A DNA stretch of 64,000 nt from CAWBRT01 sp963814745 (GTDB lineage Bacteria; Acidobacteriota; Terriglobia; Terriglobales; Acidobacteriaceae): the NCBI GenBank assembly GCA_963814745.1, contig CAWFEA010000006.1:186001-250000 (forward strand). The letters are read 5' to 3'. This document shows positions 19,654-27,650 of the stretch, piece by piece; within the stretch, counting starts at the first letter, position 1; each line of letters begins with the position of its first letter. The translations under genes and the position numbers were made by a program. The notes below the pieces were generated by a model. The model had not been told where the DNA came from, did not search any database, and saw nothing but the letters and a program-made list of their open reading frames with translations.

Positions 19654-20292
19654 TTAAGACGTCGCCTTGGCTGCGGCCGCCAGTTGCTGCAAATGTTCCT
19701 GCCGCACGTCGTTGTCGGTGAACAAGCTCACGAACGGAGCCGGAGACGCGGCCTTCTCGACCGCCTCGCGTCCATGCGCTTCTTCCCGCTCCACCAGGCA
19801 CAGGACGCCAACCACCTCAAAGCCGGCCTCGCGGGCCGCCTGAATCGCGTTGATCGTCGAGGCGCCCGTGGTGCAGACATCGTCGACGATGATCGCCCGC
19901 GCTCCCGGCTTGCGAAAGCCTTCAATCCTCTGCCCCATGCCGTGAGCCTTCTCCGCCTTGCGCACCAGGAACCCGTGAATCAACCCCAGCCCCGGAGCCC
20001 GCGAACCGCTCTCGGCGCGGCCTTGCTGTAATTGCGCCGACAGCATGGCCACGGCGGTCACGATCGGATCGGCCCCGAGGGTCATGCCGCCGATCGCCTC
20101 CGGATGCCAGCCTTGACTCTCAATCAAATCCAGGACGGCGCGAGCGGTATGGCGCGCGCCTTCGGCGTGCAGCGTCGTCAGCCGGCAGTCAACGTAGTAG
20201 TCGCTGGTGCCGCCGCTGGTGAGTTTGAAGTGGCCGAGTTTGAATGAGAGCGAAGCCAGAAGCCGCAATAGTTGTTGGCGTGCGTTTTCCAT
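19654..20292 (-). CDS. pyrE: Orotate phosphoribosyltransferase
   Basis: Transfers the phosphoribosyl group of PRPP to orotate, giving OMP in de novo pyrimidine synthesis. The product has 212 residues, a normal length. The PRPP-binding motif AIIVDDVCTTGAS lies at residues 133-145. The N-terminal FKLTSGGTSDYYVDCR segment and the GGMTLGADPIVTA loop are typical of PyrE, including the conserved catalytic-loop region around GFLVRKAEKAHGMG. It is followed on the same strand by a VOC gene. No other pyr gene is nearby. No good ribosome site is seen before the ATG. Confidence 0.93.
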   Translation of the reverse strand: MENARQQLLRLLASLSFKLGHFKLTSGGTSDYYVDCRLTTLHAEGARHTARAVLDLIESQGWHPEAIGGMTLGADPIVTAVAMLSAQLQQGRAESGSRAPGLGLIHGFLVRKAEKAHGMGQRIEGFRKPGARAIIVDDVCTTGASTINAIQAAREAGFEVVGVLCLVEREEAHGREAVEKAASPAPFVSLFTDNDVRQEHLQQLAAAAKATS

Positions 20293-20372
20293 GATGAAAG
20301 AAAAGATACCACGAACCGCGCCCCGCAGAACCCCTGGCGCCGAATGCTCTTGCCGCCATCTGCCGGCGATGC

Positions 20373-21221
20373 CTATGGACCGAGCTGTTTGAAATCATGA
20401 AATCCGGCGGAGCCCAAATAGATCAGCGTGAACAATGCCAGGTTATAACCGGTGTGCACCAGCACCGAAGCCGCCAGCGAGTGGGCCCGCGCCCTTACTA
20501 CCGTGAGCACCATGCCGACCACGAAAAGCATGCTCACCGCCGCCCAGGCGTGCGCCAGTTGCGCGGCGTGAATGAAGGCGAATAAACCGGCCGTGATCAC
20601 CACCGCGGCGACCATTCCCAGGCGGCGCAACAACACCGGAAACAATAGCCCGCGGAAGAACAATTCCTCGCAAAAAGGCGCCGCCAGCGTGCCGAATCCG
20701 GCCATCAGCCAGGCATCGGCCGCGGACTGGAAATACTGGTCGATCGGCATCTGCTTCGGAATCGGCAGTTTCGCCGAAAGCGCCTGGATCGCAACCGCCA
20801 GAATCATGCCGCCCAGGAGATACCTTCCCCATCCGGCCGGAAAGCGCCAGTGAACCGCCGGCAAAAAGCTTCGGCGATGATGCCGTCTGATCAGTCTGAC
20901 GATGAACCCGACCGTAACCAGATAGGCGATACCCTGCGCCGGAATCACCACCCGCGGGTCCGCCGCCAGCACTCGCGCATTACTCCGCGGAGCGCTGGAG
21001 ACGTGACTGGCAATCACCAGGACAACGCTGTCTGCCAGGAAAAGCGCAATGATCAGCACAATCACAATGCCAATCAGATCTCTGCCGCTCCAGACTGGAA
21101 AATCTCCGGACCCGGAACCGGGTCCACCTTTGGGCGGAGCTGCTAACGGCGAACCGCTGGAATCGCCGAAAGGATCAGCTTCCGGCGGCCCACTGGACGG
21201 ATCGAAAGGGTCATCGGACAT
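20373..21221 (-). CDS. CPBP family intramembrane glutamic protease
   Basis: 282 residues from the ATG at 21221 (MSDDPFDPSSGPPEADPFG). A Pro/Gly/Ser-rich cytoplasmic tail of about 40 residues precedes several membrane segments. The CPBP/Abi signature is complete: FCEELFFRGLL with the EExxxR motif, FAFIHAAQL for the second motif histidine, and SLAASVLVHTGYNLALF for the third. Bacterial members are CAAX-protease-like or serve as immunity or maturation factors; the target is unknown. A longer upstream frame exists, but it runs through an intergenic repeat (about 21285-21334) and is not coding. Confidence 0.88.
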   Translation of the reverse strand: MSDDPFDPSSGPPEADPFGDSSGSPLAAPPKGGPGSGSGDFPVWSGRDLIGIVIVLIIALFLADSVVLVIASHVSSAPRSNARVLAADPRVVIPAQGIAYLVTVGFIVRLIRRHHRRSFLPAVHWRFPAGWGRYLLGGMILAVAIQALSAKLPIPKQMPIDQYFQSAADAWLMAGFGTLAAPFCEELFFRGLLFPVLLRRLGMVAAVVITAGLFAFIHAAQLAHAWAAVSMLFVVGMVLTVVRARAHSLAASVLVHTGYNLALFTLIYLGSAGFHDFKQLGP

Positions 21222-21284
21222 GGGTACAAGGATATTGTACCGGCACAGCCGTGTCATCCGGACCCGCCCGGACAACGAGCAGCG

Positions 21285-21334
21285 GCTTAATTTGAATTTT
21301 CTCTTCAGGACGGGCGCCTCGCGTCCCGCCTGCA
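21285..21334 (+). repeat. Dispersed intergenic repeat, copy A
   Basis: About 50 bases beginning CTTAATTTGAATTTTCTCTT and ending in a small hairpin-forming core (CGGGCGC-CTC-GCGTCCCG). A diverged second copy in the same orientation lies at 23182-23232, and the hairpin core recurs in reverse at 38325-38340. Copies A and B flank the CpsB-like gene and proC. Confidence 0.55.
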
Positions 21335-21405
21335 CCGCGGTCATTGCTCGCCGGGTGACCGGGCTGAGGGCTGGTTTGCGTTTCGTGATCCGCTTGGTGA
21401 TGGAT

Positions 21406-22146
21406 TCAGAATTCCGGGGCGTAAAAGTGTCTTTCCAAGTCGCTAAATTTCTCGCCTCGCACAATCGCCGCCGGAACCTGCAGGAAGAGCGATGCCGCGT
21501 ACTCCTCGCCTGCAAGTTTAGTGACCGCCTTCCGCGCTGCGGACAGTATCGGGGGCCTGTGCGTGAGCGCGTGGGCGTCGCTCGCAATCACATGCACCTG
21601 GCCTTTTTTCAGCAGCTTTTCGCTGAACTTCTTCGCCACCGGGCCCCATCCGCCGGTCAGCGAGTTGGCCGTCACCTGCATCAGACAGCCTTGCGAGATC
21701 CATTGTTCCAAAAGCTCCGCATGCCGCTGGATCAACGGATTTCGCTCCGGATGGGTAATGATCGGAGTCACTCCTGCGCAAATCAACTCGAAAAGCAGAT
21801 CACCGATACGCTGGGGAATTCCGAAATCGCTCAGCTCAACCAGCAGATAGCGCGTTGTCCCTATCGTATAGCGCTCAGGATGGCGCTTCAGATCTTGAAT
21901 GTTGTCGTAAGAGAAATGAAAATCGCATCCCAGGGTGAAGCCGAGAGCGGGAAAACGGCCCGCCAGTTCGTCCAATTGCGCCTGGCTAGCCTGTCGATCG
22001 TAGTTATAAACATCATTGCAATGGGGGCTCGCGACGATGTGCGTGATGCCGTCGGCGGCGGCCTTATCGCACATCTGCAAGGTTTCTTCCCAGGAATTCG
22101 GACCGTCGTCAATCCCCGGCAGGATGTGACAGTGAATATCGACCAT
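21406..22146 (-). CDS. PHP-domain tyrosine-protein phosphatase, CpsB/YwqE-like
   Basis: 246 residues, a full-length match to the CpsB/CapC family of manganese-dependent tyrosine phosphatases that reverse BY-kinase phosphorylation in capsule and exopolysaccharide assembly. The metal-binding signature MVDIHCHILPGIDDGP is at the N-terminus (His5, His7), followed by VASPHCN and later IITHPERN and IASDAHA with further ligands. No kinase or polymer-export gene lies beside it, so its partner must be elsewhere. The ATG is 7 bases after a TATAAT, which suggests a leaderless transcript. Confidence 0.88.
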   Translation of the reverse strand: MVDIHCHILPGIDDGPNSWEETLQMCDKAAADGITHIVASPHCNDVYNYDRQASQAQLDELAGRFPALGFTLGCDFHFSYDNIQDLKRHPERYTIGTTRYLLVELSDFGIPQRIGDLLFELICAGVTPIITHPERNPLIQRHAELLEQWISQGCLMQVTANSLTGGWGPVAKKFSEKLLKKGQVHVIASDAHALTHRPPILSAARKAVTKLAGEEYAASLFLQVPAAIVRGEKFSDLERHFYAPEF

Positions 22147-22153
22147 CGCGTTT

Positions 22154-22192
22154 ATTATAACTTGAGGCGGACGGCGGACTGGAATGGTTCCA
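22154..22192 (-). promoter_or_regulatory. Promoter with palindrome upstream of the CpsB-like gene
   Basis: On the minus strand a TATAAT (22159-22154) ends 7 bases before the start codon. A perfect palindrome TGGAA-CCA-TTCCA (22192-22180) lies about where the -35 region would be and is a candidate operator. No consensus -35 is present, so activation or weak basal use is possible. Confidence 0.4.
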
Positions 22193-22265
22193 ACAGTAGT
22201 CGGTCATGGCAATATCGAGCCGGCATCCTCAACCGGGGGCCGTAGTTGCGCTGGTTGGGGCGGAG

Positions 22266-23114
22266 TTACGACCTCGCCAATTGGCTCGCTTTCCTAGTGG
22301 TTGTGGTAATGGCCTTGATGAGCGTGGCGCGAATATTGCCTTCCTCCAGCTCCAGGATGCCGTCGATCGTGCAGCCGCCCGGCGTGGTCACTGCGTCCTT
22401 CAGCACGGCGGGATGCGCGCCCGTGCTCAACACCATCGAAGCCGCGCCGAGCGCCGCATTGGCCGCGAAAAGCGTAGCGGTCTCGCGCGGCAGTCCGACC
22501 CGCACCCCGCCTTCGGCGAGCGCTTCGAGCACGATGTAAATAAACGCCGGGCCGCTGGCGGAAAGGCCGGTCACCGCGTCCATGTGAATCTCGTCAACCT
22601 GGGCGGTTTTTCCCATCCGCGAAAAAATCGCCTCCGCAACCTCAATGTGCGGCTCCTGGCAGCACTTCCCGGCGCACAGCGCGGTCATGCCGCGGCCAAT
22701 CTGGCAAGGCGTGTTGGGCATGGCGCGGATGACCGGCACGCCGGGACCAAGCACGGACTCAATGCCTTCAGTGGTTACGCCGGTGGCAATCGAGATCACC
22801 AGCACCTTCGGAGACACTACCGGCCGGATTGCCTCCGCCACCTTGGCGATCCCCGAAGGCTTGACGCACAGGATCACGACATCGGCATCGCGCGCCGCTT
22901 CGAGGTTCGACGTGCCGATGCTGATCTGCATGCTCTCGCGCAGCTCCCGCGCGTGTTCGTTGTGTTTCACTGAACCCCGCAAACGGCTGCGGTCCACCAG
23001 GCCGCTCTCCAGCAGCGAACGCAGAATCAGGCTTCCCATCTTGCCCGCGCCCAGCACCGCAATGGTCTTATCGCGCAATTGGCTGGTGTTTTCGGTAGAC
23101 GCAATTTGGCTCAA
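22266..23114 (-). CDS. proC: Pyrroline-5-carboxylate reductase
   Basis: Reduces pyrroline-5-carboxylate to proline with NAD(P)H, the last step of proline synthesis. From a TTG at 23114 (MSQIASTENTS) the product has 282 residues. AAGGAG sits 7 bases before the TTG, which decides this start over upstream in-frame codons inside a dispersed repeat. The Rossmann motif VLGAGKMG lies at residues 20-27. AMPNTPCQIGRGMTAL and the signature around TGLSASGPAFIYIVLEAL are typical of ProC, as is the TPGGCTIDGILELEE segment near the C-terminus. It is a single gene in its own unit. Confidence 0.93.
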   Translation of the reverse strand: MSQIASTENTSQLRDKTIAVLGAGKMGSLILRSLLESGLVDRSRLRGSVKHNEHARELRESMQISIGTSNLEAARDADVVILCVKPSGIAKVAEAIRPVVSPKVLVISIATGVTTEGIESVLGPGVPVIRAMPNTPCQIGRGMTALCAGKCCQEPHIEVAEAIFSRMGKTAQVDEIHMDAVTGLSASGPAFIYIVLEALAEGGVRVGLPRETATLFAANAALGAASMVLSTGAHPAVLKDAVTTPGGCTIDGILELEEGNIRATLIKAITTTTRKASQLARS

Positions 23115-23181
23115 TCTTGTTCTCCTTCGCGGATGAATACTTATTCTAATGCCAAACGGGAACGCGCGCGACCGCGGGTAG

Positions 23182-23232
23182 TGGCTCAATTTGAGTTTCG
23201 TCTCAAGACGGGCACCCCGCGTCCCGCCCTGC
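23182..23232 (+). repeat. Dispersed intergenic repeat, copy B
   Basis: Diverged copy of the repeat at 21285-21334, beginning CTCAATTTGAGTTTCGTCTC and ending with a CCCCGCGTCCCGCC core. It lies just upstream of proC on the proC leader side. Confidence 0.55.
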
Positions 23233-23352
23233 TTTTGGGCGGACATGGGGACAGAGGCGTCTCACTCAGAAAAAAATCGCCATCGCAAGCGTTTTTGCCA
23301 TGGCGAGTGTCTCAACCAAATATGCCGACAAGCGGCTGTTAGCTCTTCCGCC

Positions 23353-24387
23353 TCAGAAGAGCCCAAAGACAGAAAGTAACTTTTTCGAGCCCACGTAAAC
23401 CTTGCCGTTGACGACCGTCGGCACCATCCACTTGGTGAAGCCCACCGAAGCACTCTGGTAGAGCTGTTTCAGGTTGCTTGCATCGTAGGCGTGCAGGTAG
23501 TAGGAGGCGTAATCCACCGCCCAAACGATTCCATTGCTGCTCCCGTTGGATGAGGTCACCGGCTGCCCTCCGGGGAACAAGAAGGTGAAACCGCCCTGCA
23601 TCGTCGGGCTGGTGGACAACAGTCCCGTCGTCGAGCTCAGCGAGAATGCCTTGATAACATCGTTGTTGCCGATGAAATAGACATTTCCATTGAAGTACGC
23701 GGGCGTCATGAAGCAATGGTCTTTATACTGCACCTGCGACGAATTATTACCGCCCACCACGCTGGGCAGCGATTGCACGATCTGGCTATCGGAGCCCGAA
23801 TGGAACCCGCCCATGTTATCGCGGTCAACCACGTAAACCGGCGTCGGTTTACCGCAGCCGATCAGCTCGTTCGGATGGGCGCTGCCAGATTGATTTGGTA
23901 CCAGCAGCGGAATCCCGGAGCCCAGGTCGCCATCGCCGCTCGACAGGCTGGCCTCGTTGTACGGGGTCCAGAAATCCAGCACCTGCAGCGTCGGACTGAG
24001 CTTCACCCAGCTCATGCTGTACTGGGTTGTTCCGTTCCAGTTGCCATTGCCCGTGGCGGCGTAGATGTTGCCGCTGGAGTCGGCCGCCAACCCGCCGCCA
24101 CCGCCCCAGATTCCGCCCGCGTTTCCGCTCGGCGAAGAGTTCCAAACGGCGACTTGGGTTAGCGTGTCGGTGGCGAACGCAAAGATCCAGCCGTGCCATG
24201 GACTGTAGTCGCCTTCGCTGCCGAAGGAAACATACACGTTTCCATTGGCCAGGATGAGCGCTGGCCGCTGCAACTGCTGCTTGGAAGAAAACCCGGAGGC
24301 GGAAATTGCAACCGGGCTGCTGATCTCTTTGCCTCGCAGGAGCCGATTGCACTTTCGCAGCCACTCCGGTCCAAGCAGCCGTTCCAA
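23353..24387 (-). pseudogene. PQQ-like beta-propeller protein, N-terminally truncated
   Basis: The recognisable part starts at about residue 22 of this frame and covers the last blades of an outer-membrane or periplasmic beta-propeller: LILANGNVYVSFGSEGDYSP, WHGWIFAFATDTLTQVAVWN, GIWGGGGGLAADSSGNIYAA, TGNGNW, then VYFIGNNDVIKAFSLSSTTG and a final VVNGKVYVGSKKLLSVFGLF. Acidobacterial relatives are much longer and begin with a signal peptide and earlier blades, and nothing of these is found upstream to 24680. The remaining first 20 residues are unrelated. This is probably a truncated relic. A secreted protein with a lost N-terminus would not be exported. Confidence 0.65.
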
Positions 24388-24643
24388 GCTGATGACCCGC
24401 GTAGAACTCGAGAGTTGGGGCGGAACTCGGCTCTGAAAGCCCTAAAAGCCAAGCTGCTGATCGATGGACTTAAGTTCATACTTGGCGTACCCAGGTGCCA
24501 GTTTCCGCACTTGGCCAGCCAAGGACTAAGGGAATCGGTGCTCCGGATTACAGCACGGAAGTAAGGAAACAGAGCCTTTTCCAAAGCAGAGTAGATGATG
24601 TGAAAGCAGAGTAGCTGGAAGACCACTCTGAACCAACGGGACT

Positions 24644-24675
24644 CCCCACTACGCGCGCATTAACGCGTAGTGGGG
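24644..24675. terminator. Perfect 12-bp hairpin, terminator-like
   Basis: CCCCACTACGCG and its exact complement CGCGTAGTGGGG enclose an 8-base loop (CGCATTAA). It lies 8 bases beyond the stop of the aldo/keto reductase gene. No T-run follows in either direction, so it may act as an mRNA end stabiliser or a bidirectional stop rather than a classical intrinsic terminator. Confidence 0.5.
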
Positions 24676-24682
24676 TAGCCGC

Positions 24683-25651
24683 TCAGCGGTTATAAAGAGG
24701 AATCGGTCCGCGCAATTCATTCCATACCCGGTCGCACGCTTCCACGGTGTGCGCCGGCAGCGGACCCTCTTTGCACGCTTCGAGGTTCTGCTCCAGTTGC
24801 TCCATGCGCGATGCGCCCAGAATGACGCAGTCGGTCGCCGTGTGGTGCAGTAGCCAATTGAGCGATAGGCTGACGAGCGAACGCCCGGCATCGGCCGCGA
24901 CCTTTTTCAACTTCTCCACCGCCGCAAAATCCTCCGGAACCCAATACCGGTCCTTATGGACTTTATGGAAATCGAAGCGCGTCCCGGCGATAACGGTTTC
25001 CGGTTGGTGCTTGCCGCTCAACAGGCCCGCGGCCAGCGGGTTGTAAACCATGATCGAGACGCCCAGTTCTTTCGCCATGGGAACGAATTCCGGCTCTAGG
25101 CCGCGCGCAATCAGGTTGTACATCTGTTGCGCGATGGTGGGAAACTGTATCTCTTTCCGCCCGGCGATTTCATGCATTTGGCAAACCTGCCAGGCGGCAT
25201 AATTCGAGGTGGCCGCGTAGCGTATCTTGCCTTGCCGGATCAAGCTTTCCATGGCATCCATGGTTTCCTCGATCGGCACGTCGTAATCGGGCTGGTGCAT
25301 GTAGTAGATGTCAACGTAGTCCATCCCGAGCCGGCGCAAGCTGTCGTCGATGGCGCGCATAATCGCGGCCTTGGAGAGACCGGCTTCATCGGGGCCTTCG
25401 CCCCATTTGTTCCTTACCTTGCTGGCGATGATCAGTTTGTCGCGCTTGCCCCGCACGGCATTACCCAGCAAAACCTCGGACCTGCCTTGCTCATAAACGT
25501 TGGCGGTATCGAAGAAATTCATGCCCGCGTCGATTGAGCAATCAACCATTGCGCTAGCCGCCGCCTGATCGGTCTGCTTGCCGAAAGTCATCGTGCCCAG
25601 ACAGAGGCGCGACACGCGAAGATCAGTGTGCTTAAGTTCACGATAGTCCAT
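24683..25651 (-). CDS. Aldo/keto reductase (voltage-gated K+ channel beta-subunit-like group)
   Basis: A cytoplasmic NADPH-dependent oxidoreductase of 322 residues with a TIM-barrel fold. The substrate is unknown. Family landmarks are in order: MDYRELKHTDLRVSRLCLG at the N-terminus, MNFFDTANVYEQGRSEVLLG with the catalytic Asp and Tyr, IIASKVRNKWGEGP with the catalytic Lys, DYVDIYYMHQPDYDVPIEET with the catalytic His, and the C-terminal cofactor loop CVILGASRMEQLEQNL. It is a monocistronic unit divergent from amt. A second aldo/keto reductase lies at 32.7-33.7 kb, but the two are not close copies. Confidence 0.92.
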   Translation of the reverse strand: MDYRELKHTDLRVSRLCLGTMTFGKQTDQAAASAMVDCSIDAGMNFFDTANVYEQGRSEVLLGNAVRGKRDKLIIASKVRNKWGEGPDEAGLSKAAIMRAIDDSLRRLGMDYVDIYYMHQPDYDVPIEETMDAMESLIRQGKIRYAATSNYAAWQVCQMHEIAGRKEIQFPTIAQQMYNLIARGLEPEFVPMAKELGVSIMVYNPLAAGLLSGKHQPETVIAGTRFDFHKVHKDRYWVPEDFAAVEKLKKVAADAGRSLVSLSLNWLLHHTATDCVILGASRMEQLEQNLEACKEGPLPAHTVEACDRVWNELRGPIPLYNR

Positions 25652-25798
25652 GTAAGTACTCTAGCTGTTGACGGTATTTACGCGCATCGCTTGCGCGCAT
25701 AAACAATTTTGATTGCCGCAATAAAGACTTTCTATTTCCGTTACAGCAGCATACCCGATATTAAGTAATGAACAGCTTCCGCCGATAGGGAGAATCGT

Positions 25799-27256
25799 TT
25801 GTCAATTCACAGCCTGCAATCAACCGCTCGCGGCCGAAACATTCGCCATTGTATCGTCGTCCTTAGCGTCGTTTTCCTCGCCTGCGCGCTCTGGGCACAG
25901 ACGGCTCCGGCAACCCAATCCATCGTAACAGCTGCGCGGATTGCTGAATTGGAGCAGAAGATCGCCGACGCTCACGGCGCCGCCGACAACGGCTGGATGT
26001 TGGTCTGCGCCGCGCTTGTCCTGATGATGACCGGTCCCGGCCTGGCTTTGTTTTATGGCGGATTGGTGCGCAAAAAGAATGTTCTGTCCACCATGATGCA
26101 GAGCTTCGCCATGATGGCCCTGATCACCGTTCTCTGGGGCCTGGTCGGTTACAGCCTGTGCTTCGGTTCCGGCAACAGCTTTATCGGCGGCCTCCAGCAC
26201 GCGTTCCTGCATGGCGTGGGCGCCCAGCCCGATCCCGATTACGCGGCCACCATTCCCTTGCAGACCTACATGATTTACCAGTTGATGTTCGCCATCATCA
26301 CTCCGGCGCTCATCTCCGGCGCATTCGCCGAGAGAATGAAATTCAGCGCCATGATGCTGTTCATGGTGCTGTGGTCGATCATCGTTTATGCGCCGATGGC
26401 GCATATGGTCTGGGGCAAGGGCGGCCTGCTGAACGCATCTCTCGGCGGGCGTTTCCCGACCCTCGACTTTGCCGGCGGAACCGTCGTGCATATAACGTCC
26501 GGCGTGTCGGCGTTGGTTTCGGCCTTGTATCTTGGCAGGCGTGTGGGTTATCCGCAGGAGCCGATGCCTCCGCACAGCGTCGTGCTCAGCCTGGTCGGCG
26601 CCTGCATGCTCTGGGTCGGCTGGTTCGGATTCAACGCCGGCAGCGCGCTGGCCGCGGGGAGCCTCGCCACCAGTGCTTTCGTGGCTACTCATTTTGCCGC
26701 CGCCGCGGCGACGGTCGGTTGGGGGGCTACCGAATGGATGGTCATGGGAAGGCCAAGCGCGCTCGGCGCCATCAGCGGCGCGGTCGCCGGCTTGGTTGCC
26801 ATCACTCCCGCGGCCGGCTTCGTCGCTCCCATGCCGGCGTTGTTGATCGGGCTGATCGCCGGCGTGGTCTGCTTCTTGATGGTCTCCAAGGTCAAGTCAG
26901 CCTTCGGCTACGATGACAGTCTCGACGCCTTCGGGGTTCACGGGGTGGGCGGCACCTTGGGCGCGCTGCTGACCGGCGTATTTGCCAGCAAGCTCGTCAA
27001 TCCGATGTTCAGGGACGCCCAGGGCAACGTGCTTGGCTCCGGCTGGATCGACGGTAATTTCCATCAGTTGTTCAACCAGTTGATCGGCGTGGCCATCGCC
27101 TGGACGATCGCCGCGGTGGGAACCCTCTTGATTCTGAAGTTCGTCGACGCCGTGATCGGGTTGCGGGTGACGACGGAACACGAGATCGAAGGCCTGGATG
27201 TCACCCAGCACGGGGAAGAGGGTTATTACTGGGAAGCTTCTGGAAATAATTTATGA
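25799..27256 (+). CDS. amt: Ammonium transporter (Amt family)
   Basis: An inner-membrane ammonium channel of 485 residues from a TTG at 25799, with an AGGGAG ribosome site 6 bases away. The N-terminus carries a cleavable-looking signal sequence (CIVVLSVVFLACALWAQ) and a short extracellular linker before the first Amt helix (NGWMLVCAALVLMMTGPGLA), as in other periplasmic-leader Amt proteins. Helices follow in the usual order. The twin pore histidines fall in GGTVVHITSGVSALVSAL and DAFGVHGVGGTLGALLTG. The short cytoplasmic tail is where PII would dock. It is directly upstream of glnB (37 bp) and glnD, which forms a nitrogen-sensing operon. Confidence 0.95.
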   Translation: MSIHSLQSTARGRNIRHCIVVLSVVFLACALWAQTAPATQSIVTAARIAELEQKIADAHGAADNGWMLVCAALVLMMTGPGLALFYGGLVRKKNVLSTMMQSFAMMALITVLWGLVGYSLCFGSGNSFIGGLQHAFLHGVGAQPDPDYAATIPLQTYMIYQLMFAIITPALISGAFAERMKFSAMMLFMVLWSIIVYAPMAHMVWGKGGLLNASLGGRFPTLDFAGGTVVHITSGVSALVSALYLGRRVGYPQEPMPPHSVVLSLVGACMLWVGWFGFNAGSALAAGSLATSAFVATHFAAAAATVGWGATEWMVMGRPSALGAISGAVAGLVAITPAAGFVAPMPALLIGLIAGVVCFLMVSKVKSAFGYDDSLDAFGVHGVGGTLGALLTGVFASKLVNPMFRDAQGNVLGSGWIDGNFHQLFNQLIGVAIAWTIAAVGTLLILKFVDAVIGLRVTTEHEIEGLDVTQHGEEGYYWEASGNNL

Positions 27257-27293
27257 TGGAATGCGAACGCACCCGCGTACTCACGGGAGAACG

Positions 27294-27632
27294 ATGACTA
27301 AACTGGAAGCAATGATCCAACCCTCTAAGCTCGATGCCGTGAAGAGCGCGCTTTTGGAAATCGGGATTGACGGTCTCACCGTCCTCGAAGCACGCGGCCA
27401 CGGACGCCAGAAGGGCCACACCGAGTTCTACCGCGGCCGGGAATATACCGTCGACCTTCTGCCGAAGATCAAGTTGGAAATTGTGCTTCACGATGAGATC
27501 GTGGAGCAGGCTGTCAGCGCCGTCATCAAGGCGGCTCAGACCGGCAAGATCGGCGACGGCAAAATCTTTCTCAGCCGCATCGACGAGGCCATCCGTATCC
27601 GCAACGAAGAGCGCGGCGGCAACGCTCTGTAG
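27294..27632 (+). CDS. glnB: Nitrogen regulatory protein PII
   Basis: A trimeric signal protein of 112 residues that binds ATP/ADP and 2-oxoglutarate and controls Amt and other nitrogen targets. The T-loop is intact, and the uridylylation tyrosine falls exactly at residue 51 (GREYTVDLLPK). The GRQKGHTEFYRGREY stretch and the C-terminal GDGKIFLSRIDEAIRIRNEE are classic PII. The start is the ATG at 27294 behind GGGAGA; an upstream in-frame extension overlaps amt. Location after amt suggests a GlnK-type role, and the neighbouring glnD supplies its modifying enzyme. Confidence 0.95.
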   Translation: MTKLEAMIQPSKLDAVKSALLEIGIDGLTVLEARGHGRQKGHTEFYRGREYTVDLLPKIKLEIVLHDEIVEQAVSAVIKAAQTGKIGDGKIFLSRIDEAIRIRNEERGGNAL

Positions 27633-27650
27633 CCTAGCCGGAGAGGTGTA

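Noticed and set aside
25652..25798. Sigma-54 promoter for amt-glnB-glnD
   Set aside because: No TGGCAC-N5-TTGCA-like element is visible in the 147-base upstream interval.
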